DNA of 49,922 nucleotides from a bacterium (GCA_024743255.1 JANSWY010000031.1:1-49922), one strand, 5' to 3'. Positions 17,691-27,147 are shown, numbered from the stretch's first letter. Notes: generated by a model not told the origin, from the sequence alone. Numbers and translations: made by a program.

Positions 17691-19490
17691 ATGGATAAAC
17701 AGAAGTTTTCAATTGAAGAAGTAAAAAACTTACCTCATTCACCTGGAATCTACAAATTCTACGACAAGGAAGATACGCTCATATATATTGGTAAAGCCAA
17801 AGACCTCAGGAAAAGGGTCTCCAGTTATTTTACCAAAGGTCAACAATCAATCAAAACACTAAAGTTAGTCTCAGAGGTAAATGCTTTGGAGGTAACAATA
17901 GTTGACTCAGAATTTGATGCCCTCTTATTGGAAAACAACCTGATTAAGGAGAATCAGCCTAAATACAACATTCTCCTTAAGGACGACAAAAGTTTTCCAA
18001 GCATCCTGATCACTAATGAGCGATTCCCTAAAATCTACGCTACCAGAAGAATAGATCACAGCAAAGGACAATACTTCGGTCCATATACTAGTGTGAAAGC
18101 AATGAATAGCGTCCTTGACCTGATCAGGAAGCTTTATAAGATCAGAACATGTAATCTTAATTTATCGGAAGCTAATGTTTCTGCTAAGAAATTTAAAGTT
18201 TGTCTTGAATATCACTTAGGGAATTGTCTGGGTCCATGTGAGGCACTACAAAGTGAAATTGACTACATGGAAGAGGTAGAGCAATCGATTCAAATTTTGA
18301 AAAGTGATATAAATAAAGTTAAATCTCACTTTACCAATCGAATGAATGCCGCAGCATCTGAACTAAACTTTGAACAAGCAGAAGTATTCAAGCAAAAACT
18401 AGAGTTACTGGAGAAATTTCAGGCTAAATCTTTAATTGTAAGTCAAAAGGTAACTGATATTGATATCATCAGCCTACTTACTGATGACAATAATTGTATA
18501 GTTAACTACATGAGAATTGATCACGGAACAATCAATGTTTCGGAAACAGTAGAAATCAAGAAGAAACTTGATGAAACTGATGAGGAAGTACTGCTATATG
18601 CCATTATTAACCTGCGTGAAAAGTATCAGAGTACATCCAGAGAGATTCTAACGAATATTGAAATAGAAACCTGGAATGACCAAATCAAAATTTATCAACC
18701 CAAAATAGGTGATAAAAAGAAACTCGTTGATTTATCAAAAAAGAACGGTCTATTTTACAAGAAGGAGAAAATTTCAAATTATGTTCCTAGGGAATCATCA
18801 GAAACCCGTATCCTAAACCAATTACAATCAGATCTGAGATTAAACGACTTCCCAGATCATATTGAATGTTTTGACAACTCCAATATTCAGGGTACCAATC
18901 CAGTAGCTTCCATGGTTTGCTTCAAAAATGGAAAGCCATCCAAAAAGGATTATCGTCACTTCAATATTAAAACTGTTGTTGGCCCTGATGACTTTGGGTC
19001 GATGAAAGAGATAGTTTTCAGACGATATAAACGCCTAAAAGAGGAGGAGCTACCATTTCCGAAGTTAATTGTGATTGATGGCGGTAAAGGCCAATTAAAC
19101 GCGGCTATTCAATCTTTGATTGAACTTGATCTTTATGGTAAGATTCCTATCATTGGTATTGCTAAAAAATTAGAAGAATTATACTTTCCAAATGACCCGT
19201 TCCCTCTTCATCTAAGCAAAAAATCAGAATCTCTTAAGTTGATTCAATACCTCCGAGATGAAGCTCACAGATTTGCAATCACATTTCACAGAACCAAGAG
19301 AAGCCAAAACTACATAAAGTCTGAGCTCGATTCAATCAAAGGAATTGGAGAAAAATCAAAAATTAAATTATTGACCAGATTTAGAACGGTTAGCAATATT
19401 AAGAATGCTACTGTGGTTGAAATTGCAGAAGAGATTGGACTGGCAAAAGCGGAAATGCTAAAAACTGAATTAGGCAAAAAAAAGGGATGA
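17691..19490 (+). CDS. uvrC: Excinuclease ABC subunit C
   Basis: 599 aa, normal length. The N-terminal GIY-YIG nuclease (PGIYKFYDKEDTLIYIGKAKDLRKRV), a cysteine cluster (CLEYHLGNCLGPC), the UVR helical hairpin around residues 205-240, the RNase H-like C-terminal nuclease (ECFDNSNIQG, VIDGGKGQLN) and a terminal helix-hairpin-helix (LDSIKGIGEKSKIKLLTRF) appear in order. It makes the dual incisions in nucleotide excision repair; uvrA lies elsewhere in the window at 38900-41743. Its last codons overlap the terminator of the convergent gld operon. Confidence 0.97.
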   Translation: MDKQKFSIEEVKNLPHSPGIYKFYDKEDTLIYIGKAKDLRKRVSSYFTKGQQSIKTLKLVSEVNALEVTIVDSEFDALLLENNLIKENQPKYNILLKDDKSFPSILITNERFPKIYATRRIDHSKGQYFGPYTSVKAMNSVLDLIRKLYKIRTCNLNLSEANVSAKKFKVCLEYHLGNCLGPCEALQSEIDYMEEVEQSIQILKSDINKVKSHFTNRMNAAASELNFEQAEVFKQKLELLEKFQAKSLIVSQKVTDIDIISLLTDDNNCIVNYMRIDHGTINVSETVEIKKKLDETDEEVLLYAIINLREKYQSTSREILTNIEIETWNDQIKIYQPKIGDKKKLVDLSKKNGLFYKKEKISNYVPRESSETRILNQLQSDLRLNDFPDHIECFDNSNIQGTNPVASMVCFKNGKPSKKDYRHFNIKTVVGPDDFGSMKEIVFRRYKRLKEEELPFPKLIVIDGGKGQLNAAIQSLIELDLYGKIPIIGIAKKLEELYFPNDPFPLHLSKKSESLKLIQYLRDEAHRFAITFHRTKRSQNYIKSELDSIKGIGEKSKIKLLTRFRTVSNIKNATVVEIAEEIGLAKAEMLKTELGKKKG

Positions 19491-19506
19491 AGTTAAACTT
19501 CACCCC
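19476..19506 (-). terminator. Terminator of the gld operon, nested in the uvrC 3' end
   Basis: On the minus strand, arms GGGGTGAAG and CTTCATCCC form a 9-bp stem (one G-U) with a 5-nt loop, followed directly by eight T residues. The stem covers the uvrC stop codon and the T-run falls in the final AAA codons of uvrC. On the plus strand no T-run follows, so it serves gldN. Confidence 0.8.
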
Positions 19507-19535
19507 CATCTTCCTAAAATATTAATTATATGAGA

Positions 19536-20381
19536 CTAGAACTCCCACATTTCATTTTCAAAGTTGATTAACTCATATTCCAATTGCTGAGCAGCAATAA
19601 TACCTTTCTTCCCTTGTCCATAGATCTCTCTAATAGACCGGTCAGTAGCATTGGAAATTTTAACTATCGGAGCTGAGAATAATCTTAACTGAAAAGCATC
19701 AGCCATATTTAAGTTACCTGCAAGATTCTGATTGTTATACCAGATTGCCTTTTCAGGAACAATTTCTCTGAATAACTTCTCAAGATCCTCGTACTTAAAT
19801 GAAGCGATCGGCTTCTGGAAACCAGCTTGATTATAGAAACTTGTAGCTGATAAGTAAATCGTTACTGATTTAATATCATAGTACATTCTAGATCTAAGCT
19901 TATCAAAATATAACTCTTCTTTCAACTGAAGAATGTTAAACTCTGATGGTGGAATCCATAACGGACCTGTAGGTGCCGTATTTTGTTGTTGATTCAATTG
20001 TGCAAATGGATCATTCGCATCAGGTTCATTGCCCTGATTAGCATTTGGATCCGCCTCTTGCGCAACTCTCTCTTCAAAAACATCCATAGACATTCTTGTA
20101 AGACATGAATCATTCTCATAAGGGAATATTAATCCCTTCCTAGCTGCTTCGATAATTACTTTCGTAATCTCACCATTGATGGAAAAGAACGGCTTGTTTT
20201 GTCTTTCATTCAAATCCATTCGTCTCCAAACTGTCTTTTTAAACATGATCTGAGATTCAACTACTTTCGGCTTGATAGCTGGTGCAACGGCAGGGTTCTG
20301 CGCACTTGCAACATTAATACCAAGTGTAAATAGTGTACCAAAGATCAAAGCATAACATATTCTTTTCATACCTATTAACAT
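19536..20381 (-). CDS. gldN: Gliding motility / T9SS protein GldN (PorN)
   Basis: 281 aa. A signal peptide (ICYALIFGTLFTLGINVASA-QN) precedes a domain with family features: MFKKTVWRRMDLNERQNKPFF, a Q/N/P-rich insert, and LYFDKLRSRMYYDIKSVTIYLS. GldN/PorN is periplasmic and forms the outer-membrane-associated ring with GldK and contacts GldM. It follows gldM by 1 nt and ends the operon with a terminator. An in-frame Met four codons inside the start (MKRICYALIF) may be the true start. Confidence 0.95.
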   Translation of the reverse strand: MLIGMKRICYALIFGTLFTLGINVASAQNPAVAPAIKPKVVESQIMFKKTVWRRMDLNERQNKPFFSINGEITKVIIEAARKGLIFPYENDSCLTRMSMDVFEERVAQEADPNANQGNEPDANDPFAQLNQQQNTAPTGPLWIPPSEFNILQLKEELYFDKLRSRMYYDIKSVTIYLSATSFYNQAGFQKPIASFKYEDLEKLFREIVPEKAIWYNNQNLAGNLNMADAFQLRLFSAPIVKISNATDRSIREIYGQGKKGIIAAQQLEYELINFENEMWEF

Positions 20382-20382
20382 T

Positions 20383-22026
20383 TTATCTTAAAGGAATAGT
20401 GATGAACTTACCTGTGAAATTAGGAAAATCCTCAATCTCCTTTCTAAAATTCGCTCTTGCAACTTTCTTAATCTCAATTACAAGGTTATCTCCTTTTCTT
20501 GCCTGAGCAGCTATTGGGCCTAAATTCACAACAGGACCATTAACTCTTATGCTCTGCCCTCCAATACCTGCTCTTACCAATGTGATTTCAGCTCCCGTTA
20601 CTCGGAAGTTTGCATCTTTCGGTAAGAATTTTTGGAAGCTTTCGTCTGCGATTGCTTTCAAATCAATTCTTGGAGTTTTTGCTGGGATACCAGTTTTAAG
20701 ATTAACTGCTCTGTTCCCAATAAATGCTTGTATCTCAGGAGCTGGAATTCTTCTTACGTTGAATACTCTGCTACCAATTAAGCTTCCAGAATTTGAAACA
20801 GTTAAAGTTACTTTAGATGATTTAGGAACAATTGTTACCTGTCCACCAGAACCACCTTTTACAGCAACTCCACCTTTAGCCGTAAAGCTAGGGTTATAAT
20901 TCGAGCCTAAACCCGGAACTGTTACTGTTAACTCGTTTCCACAATTTAAATACAAAGCATTAACAGATTGAGACTGAACCTGAATCACTGGCTTGATCAC
21001 ATAGTATGTAATATTTTCAGTAAAAGTAGTATCCTGTCCATCTCTGTTTTGTACAGTAATTTTTGCTTCAAAGCTTTTTTGAGCATAACCGTCTTTACTG
21101 TATTCATTATTTGATGCTCTTGCTGTAAATTCAACTTTACCTCTGTTACCACTAACTTCAAGAGGATTTCCATCCAAAGTCATAGTAGGTGGTACAACGC
21201 TAGAAGTAGAAGCTGCAATAAACATTTCAGCCTGATACTTAGATCCAGCAACAACATATTGTGAAACTGGTAGCACCATAGGTTCAATTGTATTGATTTC
21301 AATTGTTCCTGCACCAACTCTATCAGCCAAAAACTTCAAAGCTTCTGTTTCATAACTCAAAACCTGAGCTTGGAATTCTGATAATGTTGCTAAACCTGCA
21401 GGAGTTGGGGCACTTTCAAATGCAAGTTGAGAGAACTTCTTACCTTTCTGATTTTCATCATGTTTGTAAATCTCATCATCCTCTGCGTCTTTCGCTATAT
21501 TGTCAAATGATGGAGCCGTTACGTTTTCTGTATTAAACTTTGATAACGTAGCATTCAAGAAAGCAATATAATCCTCAAGATCTTTTCTGAGAACTGCTCC
21601 TCTACCATCTCCACCTTCTTCAACAGGCATCATAAAGTTTCCAACTTTATCATAATCGGTCTTACCCATTAAGTGAGCTTTTGACCCTTCGTATCCCTCA
21701 ACGTAACCACCAGTGATTGTGATGAAAGTATCTTTCAAAACTTCCATTTGTTTTTGCAATAACTCAGTGGCTCCTCTGATTTCCTTAGCAGCGTCTAATA
21801 TTTGCTTTTCAGCTTCATTTTTAGATTTGCTTACTTTTTCCTGAATACTTGAAGTAGTACTAACATTTCTGTTTGTTGCCGCAATATTGGCACGCTCCAA
21901 ACTATCATTAATAAAGATAAATTTGTCGATAACCGTGGTACTAACATTCAATGCTAACAAGGCTGTTAACACCAAATACATCATACCGATCATCTTCTGT
22001 CTAGGGGTTTCTTTTCCTCCTGCCAT
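20383..22026 (-). CDS. gldM: Gliding motility / T9SS motor protein GldM (PorM)
   Basis: 547 aa. The N-terminal MAGGKETPRQKMIGMMYLVLTALLALNVS holds the single transmembrane helix that sits inside the GldL ring. A helical stalk and a row of beta domains in the periplasm follow, ending in the domain that touches the GldK/GldN ring. GldM with GldL makes the proton-driven rotary motor of T9SS and gliding. It lies 25 nt after gldL. The length is slightly above the ~515 aa of flavobacterial GldM. Confidence 0.96.
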   Translation of the reverse strand: MAGGKETPRQKMIGMMYLVLTALLALNVSTTVIDKFIFINDSLERANIAATNRNVSTTSSIQEKVSKSKNEAEKQILDAAKEIRGATELLQKQMEVLKDTFITITGGYVEGYEGSKAHLMGKTDYDKVGNFMMPVEEGGDGRGAVLRKDLEDYIAFLNATLSKFNTENVTAPSFDNIAKDAEDDEIYKHDENQKGKKFSQLAFESAPTPAGLATLSEFQAQVLSYETEALKFLADRVGAGTIEINTIEPMVLPVSQYVVAGSKYQAEMFIAASTSSVVPPTMTLDGNPLEVSGNRGKVEFTARASNNEYSKDGYAQKSFEAKITVQNRDGQDTTFTENITYYVIKPVIQVQSQSVNALYLNCGNELTVTVPGLGSNYNPSFTAKGGVAVKGGSGGQVTIVPKSSKVTLTVSNSGSLIGSRVFNVRRIPAPEIQAFIGNRAVNLKTGIPAKTPRIDLKAIADESFQKFLPKDANFRVTGAEITLVRAGIGGQSIRVNGPVVNLGPIAAQARKGDNLVIEIKKVARANFRKEIEDFPNFTGKFITIPLR

Positions 22027-22051
22027 CTTAATTTCTTTTGTGTGCTACCAA

Positions 22052-22867
22052 TTAACTGCCTTTCATTGCAGTCAACATATTTCCATACACCTTATTAAGA
22101 GATGAGATATTTCCAGTTAATTTGGTCATTTCATTCTTAAACTGCTCAGACTCTTTACTAGCCTGCGCTACGTTCTCCATCGCAGCAGTTACGTTGGAGT
22201 AGAATTTATTCATTGCCTTTAAGTGACTGTTGGCATCATTTAATTCCAATTCGTAAACAGCATTTAATGCTCCTAAATTCTTAGTAACATTTTGCACTTG
22301 CGAATGATATTCTTTTGCATCTTTAGAAGCGTTAGCCATATCTGACATAGCTGTTACAGTAGAAGCATAAGACTTATTCATGTCTACAAGAGACTTAGAA
22401 GCTGTTTTTACATTATTAGCATACTCATTTGTAGCAACAGCTGCATTACTTAGAGAAGACATTTGCTTAGCTGATTCCGCTAAGTTTTTCATGCCTTTTC
22501 CAAGACTATCAACTAACTCAGGTCCTATTTTAGAGCTTTCAAGCATGTGATCTAATTTCTTAGACATTGAGCCATCTTTGCTAGGAGCAGCAACAGCTTT
22601 TCTTGAAGCACCTGAAGGTCCATCATAGTCATCAGCTAACTCTGGATATACTTTAGCCCAATCCGGCTCTTTGTGTGCAGGTTCAAATGCACTTAAAAAG
22701 AAAATAACAGCTTCTGTTGTAAGACCAACACCAAGCATCAATGATGCACCTGGCATGTGAAGAATCTTAAACATTGCTCCCAAAATTACGATAGTCGCTC
22801 CTATACCATACACTTTAGGCATGATGGTTCTAAATAGAAGTTCCTGAAATCCGCCTTTTTTACTCAT
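22052..22867 (-). CDS. gldL: Gliding motility / T9SS motor protein GldL (PorL)
   Basis: 271 aa. Two N-terminal transmembrane helices (YGIGATIVILGAMFKILHM and SLMLGVGLTTEAVIFFLSAF) are followed by a long cytosolic helical tail with repeating A/N/K-rich heptads. Charged residues inside the membrane (Lys34, His37, Glu52) likely correspond to the ionisable residues needed for proton-driven rotation in known GldL; the correspondence is my alignment by eye. It sits between gldK and gldM in the standard order. Confidence 0.95.
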   Translation of the reverse strand: MSKKGGFQELLFRTIMPKVYGIGATIVILGAMFKILHMPGASLMLGVGLTTEAVIFFLSAFEPAHKEPDWAKVYPELADDYDGPSGASRKAVAAPSKDGSMSKKLDHMLESSKIGPELVDSLGKGMKNLAESAKQMSSLSNAAVATNEYANNVKTASKSLVDMNKSYASTVTAMSDMANASKDAKEYHSQVQNVTKNLGALNAVYELELNDANSHLKAMNKFYSNVTAAMENVAQASKESEQFKNEMTKLTGNISSLNKVYGNMLTAMKGS

Positions 22868-22925
22868 TTTGTTTTTAATATTTTAGGTTAGTAAAAAACT
22901 AATTTGATTGATTAAATAATTTCTT

Positions 22926-23960
22926 CTAGAATTCGTAACCGGAAGATCTTCCTAAATAAGTCATGGCACATCTAAAGCCAATGGAAGCTCTGGCAGTATC
23001 TTTAAATTCGTATGCTTTGGAACCTGTTTCTAAGAAGTACGCAATGTCTTTCCATGATCCACCTCTAATTACTTTACGTGGCTCATTTTCGTCAAAATAC
23101 GTAGGGTTCAAGTCCCATACAAGTGGTACAGATGAAGGGTTAAATGCGTCCTCACACCACTCCGCAACATTTCCTGACATATCAAACAAGTTGTAGTCAT
23201 TTGAAAAATATGTTGCTACAGGGGATGTGTAGGCATATCCATCATCAAAGTAGTTACCTCTACCTGGTTTAAAGTTGGCAAGAAGACATCCCTTTACGTT
23301 TCTTACGTATGGGTTACCCCAAGGATACTTCGCCATATCTCTTCCACCTCGAGCTGCATATTCCCATTCAGCTTCAGATGGAAGTCTGAAGTTAGGCATT
23401 GCAAACTCACCTCTCTCTTCACGAGAGTTGTTTAAGTGGTCAGTTCTCCATCTGCAAAAATATTTTGCAGCTTCCCAGTCAACACCAACAACCGGATAGT
23501 CGTCGAATGCAGGGTGTGACCAATAATACACCATCAATGGATCCCCCATGTGGTGAGTATAATCGTCTACCCATACTGTTGTGTCTGGAATTAAATCTTC
23601 AATTGCAAAACCTGAAGGTAAATCAATTTCTGATCCTTCGGTTAACTCTATTACAAACTGTCTGTATTCGTTGTTTGTAATTTCTGTTTCATCCATAAAG
23701 AAAGCACCAATGGTGATTTGCTTATTGTAGTTGATTTGCGTTGCGGCTACATCTTCGTCGGCCTGACCCATGTGAAAAGTTCCAGCTGGGATTGCTGCCA
23801 TACCAAATGGTCTGGTCATTTCCCATCCTTCTCTTCCTTGAACTCCTACGAGTTCTCCATTGTCATCCACGTTTCCACCAAATAATCCGCAACCCTGAAG
23901 GGCTACCGCGAAAATCAACAAAAGGTAGGATGAATTTCTAATAACACTCATTTTAATCAT
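22926..23960 (-). CDS. gldK: Gliding motility / T9SS lipoprotein GldK (PorK)
   Basis: 344 aa. A lipoprotein signal ends in ALQGC-GLFGG, followed by a formylglycine-generating-enzyme (sulfatase-modifying) fold: IPAGTFHMGQADED, FMDETEITNNEYRQFV, RLPSEAEWEYAARGG, YNLFDMSGNVAEWCEDAF, KVIRGGSWKD, GFRCAMTYLG. GldK forms the outer-membrane-associated ring with GldN. It is shorter than flavobacterial GldK or P. gingivalis PorK (about 450-490 aa). A second ATG three codons in (23951) gives an equally good signal peptide. First gene of gldKLMN. Confidence 0.94.
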   Translation of the reverse strand: MIKMSVIRNSSYLLLIFAVALQGCGLFGGNVDDNGELVGVQGREGWEMTRPFGMAAIPAGTFHMGQADEDVAATQINYNKQITIGAFFMDETEITNNEYRQFVIELTEGSEIDLPSGFAIEDLIPDTTVWVDDYTHHMGDPLMVYYWSHPAFDDYPVVGVDWEAAKYFCRWRTDHLNNSREERGEFAMPNFRLPSEAEWEYAARGGRDMAKYPWGNPYVRNVKGCLLANFKPGRGNYFDDGYAYTSPVATYFSNDYNLFDMSGNVAEWCEDAFNPSSVPLVWDLNPTYFDENEPRKVIRGGSWKDIAYFLETGSKAYEFKDTARASIGFRCAMTYLGRSSGYEF

Positions 23961-24060
23961 AACACCTTAATATTGATAAAATACACTTAGTTGTTTAACA
24001 GTCTTTTTGTAAAATTATTGCCTAGTAAAAATTAAATATAAGCTCTTAAAAGTAATAGTT

Positions 24061-24088
24061 CAAAATGTTAATTCCGAATTTCTCACAA
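24061..24088 (-). promoter_or_regulatory. Possible promoter of gldKLMN
   Basis: On the minus strand a TTG (24086-24088), 17 nt spacing, then ACATTTTG (one mismatch to TAnnTTTG at 24061-24068) stand about 100 nt before gldK, within the 220-nt gap between porP/sprF and gldK. The spacing fits the Bacteroidota consensus, but one mismatch makes it tentative. Nothing else is visible in the gap. Confidence 0.3.
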
Positions 24089-24180
24089 TATTATGAAAAA
24101 AAACGCTGGCATTAATTGGACTTTATCGAGAATTTCTTGCCTTTTGTCTAATTTATTCGGGGTTTTCATCGCCAAACTCC

Positions 24181-25119
24181 CTAAAACCTAAATCTAGGAG
24201 TATGCTGCTGTTTTTTACCGCCAAAAATAACATTTGGAAGGTCATATCTTAGAAAAATTTCAAAACTAATTGGTTGTTTAGCTTCCTGTTCTTGTATTAC
24301 GTATTCAAACGAATACCCGGCTTTTAAAGCTTTACTCTCCAAGAAGCTATACCCTAACAATACATTAGCTGATTCTTCTAATCTATAAGTTAACCCTCCC
24401 CAGATTCTATCTTTGAAATAAAGCATACTTCCAATGTCGAGCGTGTAAGTTTGCAAATCTGATCTCACGATAGCTGTTGGTGCTAATGTAATATCTCTCC
24501 TTATCTTATATATAGTACCTCCTGAAAGATTGAAACTTCTGGCTACTTGATTATTAAAGTCTTCAATACCAAAATTAAATTTCGGAGACATGATGTTTGT
24601 TACACCTAGTCCGAAATGAAAATTTTTTCGTGATTTGAAATATATTCCAGCAGAAACGTCTGGTTTTATCTGTGATTCTTTCGTGCCAGTGTTGAAAGGA
24701 TCGTTAGGGTCATCAAAAATCAATTCGTCCCCGTTAAGAGTTTTGGAGTAAATCCCAGGCATCACACCTAAACTTATTGTTCCAAAGCTAAAATCCTTTT
24801 TATATCCAACACCAGCTTGAATTTCAATATTGGAAACTGGCCCAAGGTTATCATTAAAGATGTTGATAGCTGCTCCTGTTAATTTCCATTGTATTGGCGC
24901 ACTCAATGTTAGAAGCTGCGTTGTGGGCGCATTTCCTCCTGGATATCCAAGCCACTGACTTCTATGCATAGCAATTACATGTGCGTATTCTTCCACGCCA
25001 ATGTATCCAGCATTGTAGTAAGTAGGGTTTAGAGCAAAGTGTGAAAAAAATGGGTTTTGTTGCGATTTTGCTTGTGTAGCAAACCCAACAACAATCAGAA
25101 ATAGGAGAATTCTCTTCAT
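24181..25119 (-). CDS. porP: PorP/SprF-family T9SS outer-membrane protein
   Basis: 312 aa. A signal peptide (MKRILLFLIVVGFATQAKS-QQ) precedes the family opening QNPFFSHFALNPTYYNAGYIGVEEYAHVIAMHRSQWLGYPG. The rest is a beta-barrel pattern with the typical NPxYYNxG and HRSQW motifs, ending FRF. The family takes part in T9SS and in anchoring secreted adhesins. Its place directly upstream of gldKLMN on the same strand matches porP in the por locus. Cytophagales carry many paralogs, so the symbol rests on context. Confidence 0.9.
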   Translation of the reverse strand: MKRILLFLIVVGFATQAKSQQNPFFSHFALNPTYYNAGYIGVEEYAHVIAMHRSQWLGYPGGNAPTTQLLTLSAPIQWKLTGAAINIFNDNLGPVSNIEIQAGVGYKKDFSFGTISLGVMPGIYSKTLNGDELIFDDPNDPFNTGTKESQIKPDVSAGIYFKSRKNFHFGLGVTNIMSPKFNFGIEDFNNQVARSFNLSGGTIYKIRRDITLAPTAIVRSDLQTYTLDIGSMLYFKDRIWGGLTYRLEESANVLLGYSFLESKALKAGYSFEYVIQEQEAKQPISFEIFLRYDLPNVIFGGKKQQHTPRFRF

Positions 25120-25206
25120 ACAATCCGCGTTAGCAATATTTAGATTACTGGAATAAAGGTAACCAGATAAAAAGAAAAACGATAAAAACCCCTATCTGTT
25201 GTATTT

Positions 25207-25995
25207 TTATTTCAACCCATTAGCCTTCTTGATATAAAGCTCCAATGCTCCGGTCATCGACGGTGCATTTGGTAGAGGTGCCTGGATATCAAGAATAAGA
25301 TTTGCTTCTTTCACAGCCTTTGAAGTTGTTGGTCCAAAAGCAGCAATCCTTGTCTTATTCTGCTTGAAATCTGGGAAATTAACAAATAAAGAATTAATTC
25401 CAGAAGGACTGTAGAATGCTATAATATCATAATTTACATCAGCTAGGTCTGAAAGGTCAGATGCCACTGTTTTGTAAATGATCGCTTCATTAAAGTCATA
25501 ACCACTGTCTTTCAGGAAATTTGGAATATCATCCTTCCTTATGTTAGAGCATGGAAACAAGTACTTCTCATTTTTGTGTTTCTTCAACACTGTAATAAGA
25601 TCTGCTGCTGTCCTTACTCCTGTAAATATTTTCCTTTTTCTAATGACAATGTATTTCTGTAAATAGTTGGCTGTCTGCTCAGAAATACAAAAGTATTTCA
25701 TGTCTGAGGGAATCTCAACTTTGCTCTCAGCTGCTAACCTGAAGAAATGATCTACAGCATTTCTGCTAGTTAGAATAACAGCACTGTGAGAGAGTATATC
25801 TACTTTTTGCTTTCTAAATTCTTTGATATCAACAGGATCAATCTGTATGAAAGGTCTAAAATCAACCTTGATATCATATTTTTTAGCTAAAGCATAATAA
25901 GGTGATTTTGGATCTGAAGGTTCTGGTTGTGAAACTAAGATACTTGATACTCTTGTCAACCTTTCCTTATCAGTTACTAGCAATTCGTCACTCAT
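25207..25995 (-). CDS. hemD: Uroporphyrinogen-III synthase
   Basis: 262 aa, the two-lobed HemD length. Typical elements: VSSILVSQPEPSDPKSPYYALAKKYDIKVDFRPFI at the front, SHSAVILTSRNAVDHFFRLA, and YDIIAFYSPSGINSLFVNFP with IAAFGPTTSKAVKEANL near the end. It closes and isomerises the linear tetrapyrrole hydroxymethylbilane to uroporphyrinogen III, in the cytosol. It follows the DUF4271 gene by 14 nt; hemW is divergent beyond that, so two haem-related genes flank DUF4271. Confidence 0.9.
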   Translation of the reverse strand: MSDELLVTDKERLTRVSSILVSQPEPSDPKSPYYALAKKYDIKVDFRPFIQIDPVDIKEFRKQKVDILSHSAVILTSRNAVDHFFRLAAESKVEIPSDMKYFCISEQTANYLQKYIVIRKRKIFTGVRTAADLITVLKKHKNEKYLFPCSNIRKDDIPNFLKDSGYDFNEAIIYKTVASDLSDLADVNYDIIAFYSPSGINSLFVNFPDFKQNKTRIAAFGPTTSKAVKEANLILDIQAPLPNAPSMTGALELYIKKANGLK

Positions 25996-26009
25996 CCTTT
26001 ACCTCTTTT

Positions 26010-27098
26010 TTATCTAGAAATCTTAACGATAAGAATTATTGGAATAATTTCGGTAGCGCAAAGGTAGAAAAATAAATGAAGTTTTTTATTCGAAAATAAC
26101 TTATTTAGTTTCTGGAAGGTTAGAATTACATAAACAAGCAGGATCAAGATTGAAAAATAGAGGGTCCATATAAACCAGCTTTGAGCAAAAAGGCCCCCAC
26201 TAATAAAATCTACGGCAACCATCAGGAAAATAAAAATTGTTCCTAAAAAAAGAAACCTTATAAAATCATAGTACTGGATATAGCGAAAGCTTCTGAAGTT
26301 ATACACCTCAGAAAAAAAGGTAACTAGCAGGAACTTCAGGTATAGGAAAATAAAGTATGCCCCAGAATTCACAATCCAGCTTAGCAGCAAACTAAAAACT
26401 GTATCAGGCTTATAAATTAATATTAGTTTCAAGAAATGGGCATTAAAGTACATTACAGTCAATCCAGCTATTACTGATAGAATCCCAAAAAATTTCAAAT
26501 TATCTATCTGGAAAAACGTGGTATTATACATTGTACTGTCTCTTACACGAACAGCAAGCAAATTGGAAACATTTATATGACCAATTGACTGTGCATTTAA
26601 ATCCAGCTTCCATAAACCAATTAGGAATAGTACCAACAGAGTTGCGATAATGAAAAAATCTCTCTCAGGGGTGTTTTCACGTTTAGCTAAAAATAATGAA
26701 TCAGACTCTGGATCTCTTGGAATTACAATCTTCGATTTAAGAGTTTCAAGTCCATTTTCAGAATAGATTGTAAAAAATACAGAATCAGTTTTGAACTGGC
26801 TATGTAAGCTATCCAAAGAGTAATTAATGCAATTACCTTCAACACTACTATAGACTAGCAAATTATTGACGAAAATCGAAGTTTCTTCGGGAAAACATAT
26901 GTTTAAGAGAGCCTTACTTCCATTTTCAGTTTTGGTAAAAAAACTTACTCTTTCTTCCAAATCAACTGCAGGGACATACGATTTTAGGTTATTATCGTAC
27001 TCATAATAACGGATTTCCTGTTCCTGTCCTAAGCTATTTTCTGGTAAGAATAGAAGGCCAAAAAGTGATATGATTAACAGTTTCCTCAACAACGTCAA
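26010..27098 (-). CDS. DUF4271 membrane protein
   Basis: 362 aa. A signal peptide (LLIISLFGLLFLPENSLG-QE) precedes a periplasmic beta-rich part of ~120 aa and about seven transmembrane helices (from residue ~150), as in DUF4271 proteins that lie next to hemD in Bacteroidota. No ATG exists in the early frame: the start is a TTG at 27098 or, giving MRKLLIIS, at 27089. The function is unknown; linkage to hemD suggests a role near haem synthesis or simply conserved operon order. Confidence 0.8.
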   Translation of the reverse strand: MTLLRKLLIISLFGLLFLPENSLGQEQEIRYYEYDNNLKSYVPAVDLEERVSFFTKTENGSKALLNICFPEETSIFVNNLLVYSSVEGNCINYSLDSLHSQFKTDSVFFTIYSENGLETLKSKIVIPRDPESDSLFLAKRENTPERDFFIIATLLVLFLIGLWKLDLNAQSIGHINVSNLLAVRVRDSTMYNTTFFQIDNLKFFGILSVIAGLTVMYFNAHFLKLILIYKPDTVFSLLLSWIVNSGAYFIFLYLKFLLVTFFSEVYNFRSFRYIQYYDFIRFLFLGTIFIFLMVAVDFISGGLFAQSWFIWTLYFSILILLVYVILTFQKLNKLFSNKKLHLFFYLCATEIIPIILIVKISR

Positions 27099-27139
27099 AG
27101 TAAACTAATTTTATTGGCATCACTGAAAGCATTATCGCA

Positions 27140-27147
27140 TAGTTTTG
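27140..27147 (+). promoter_or_regulatory. -7 promoter element for hemW
   Basis: TAGTTTTG, an exact TAnnTTTG, with a TTG about 23 nt upstream. Only about 13 nt separate it from the hemW TTG start, so the mRNA would be nearly leaderless. It lies in the 62-nt gap shared with the divergent DUF4271 gene. Confidence 0.5.

Noticed and set aside
20549-20899. 116-codon plus-strand frame inside gldM
   Set aside because: It is antisense to a well-supported gene, Pro/Leu-rich as expected for a shadow, and has no start context.
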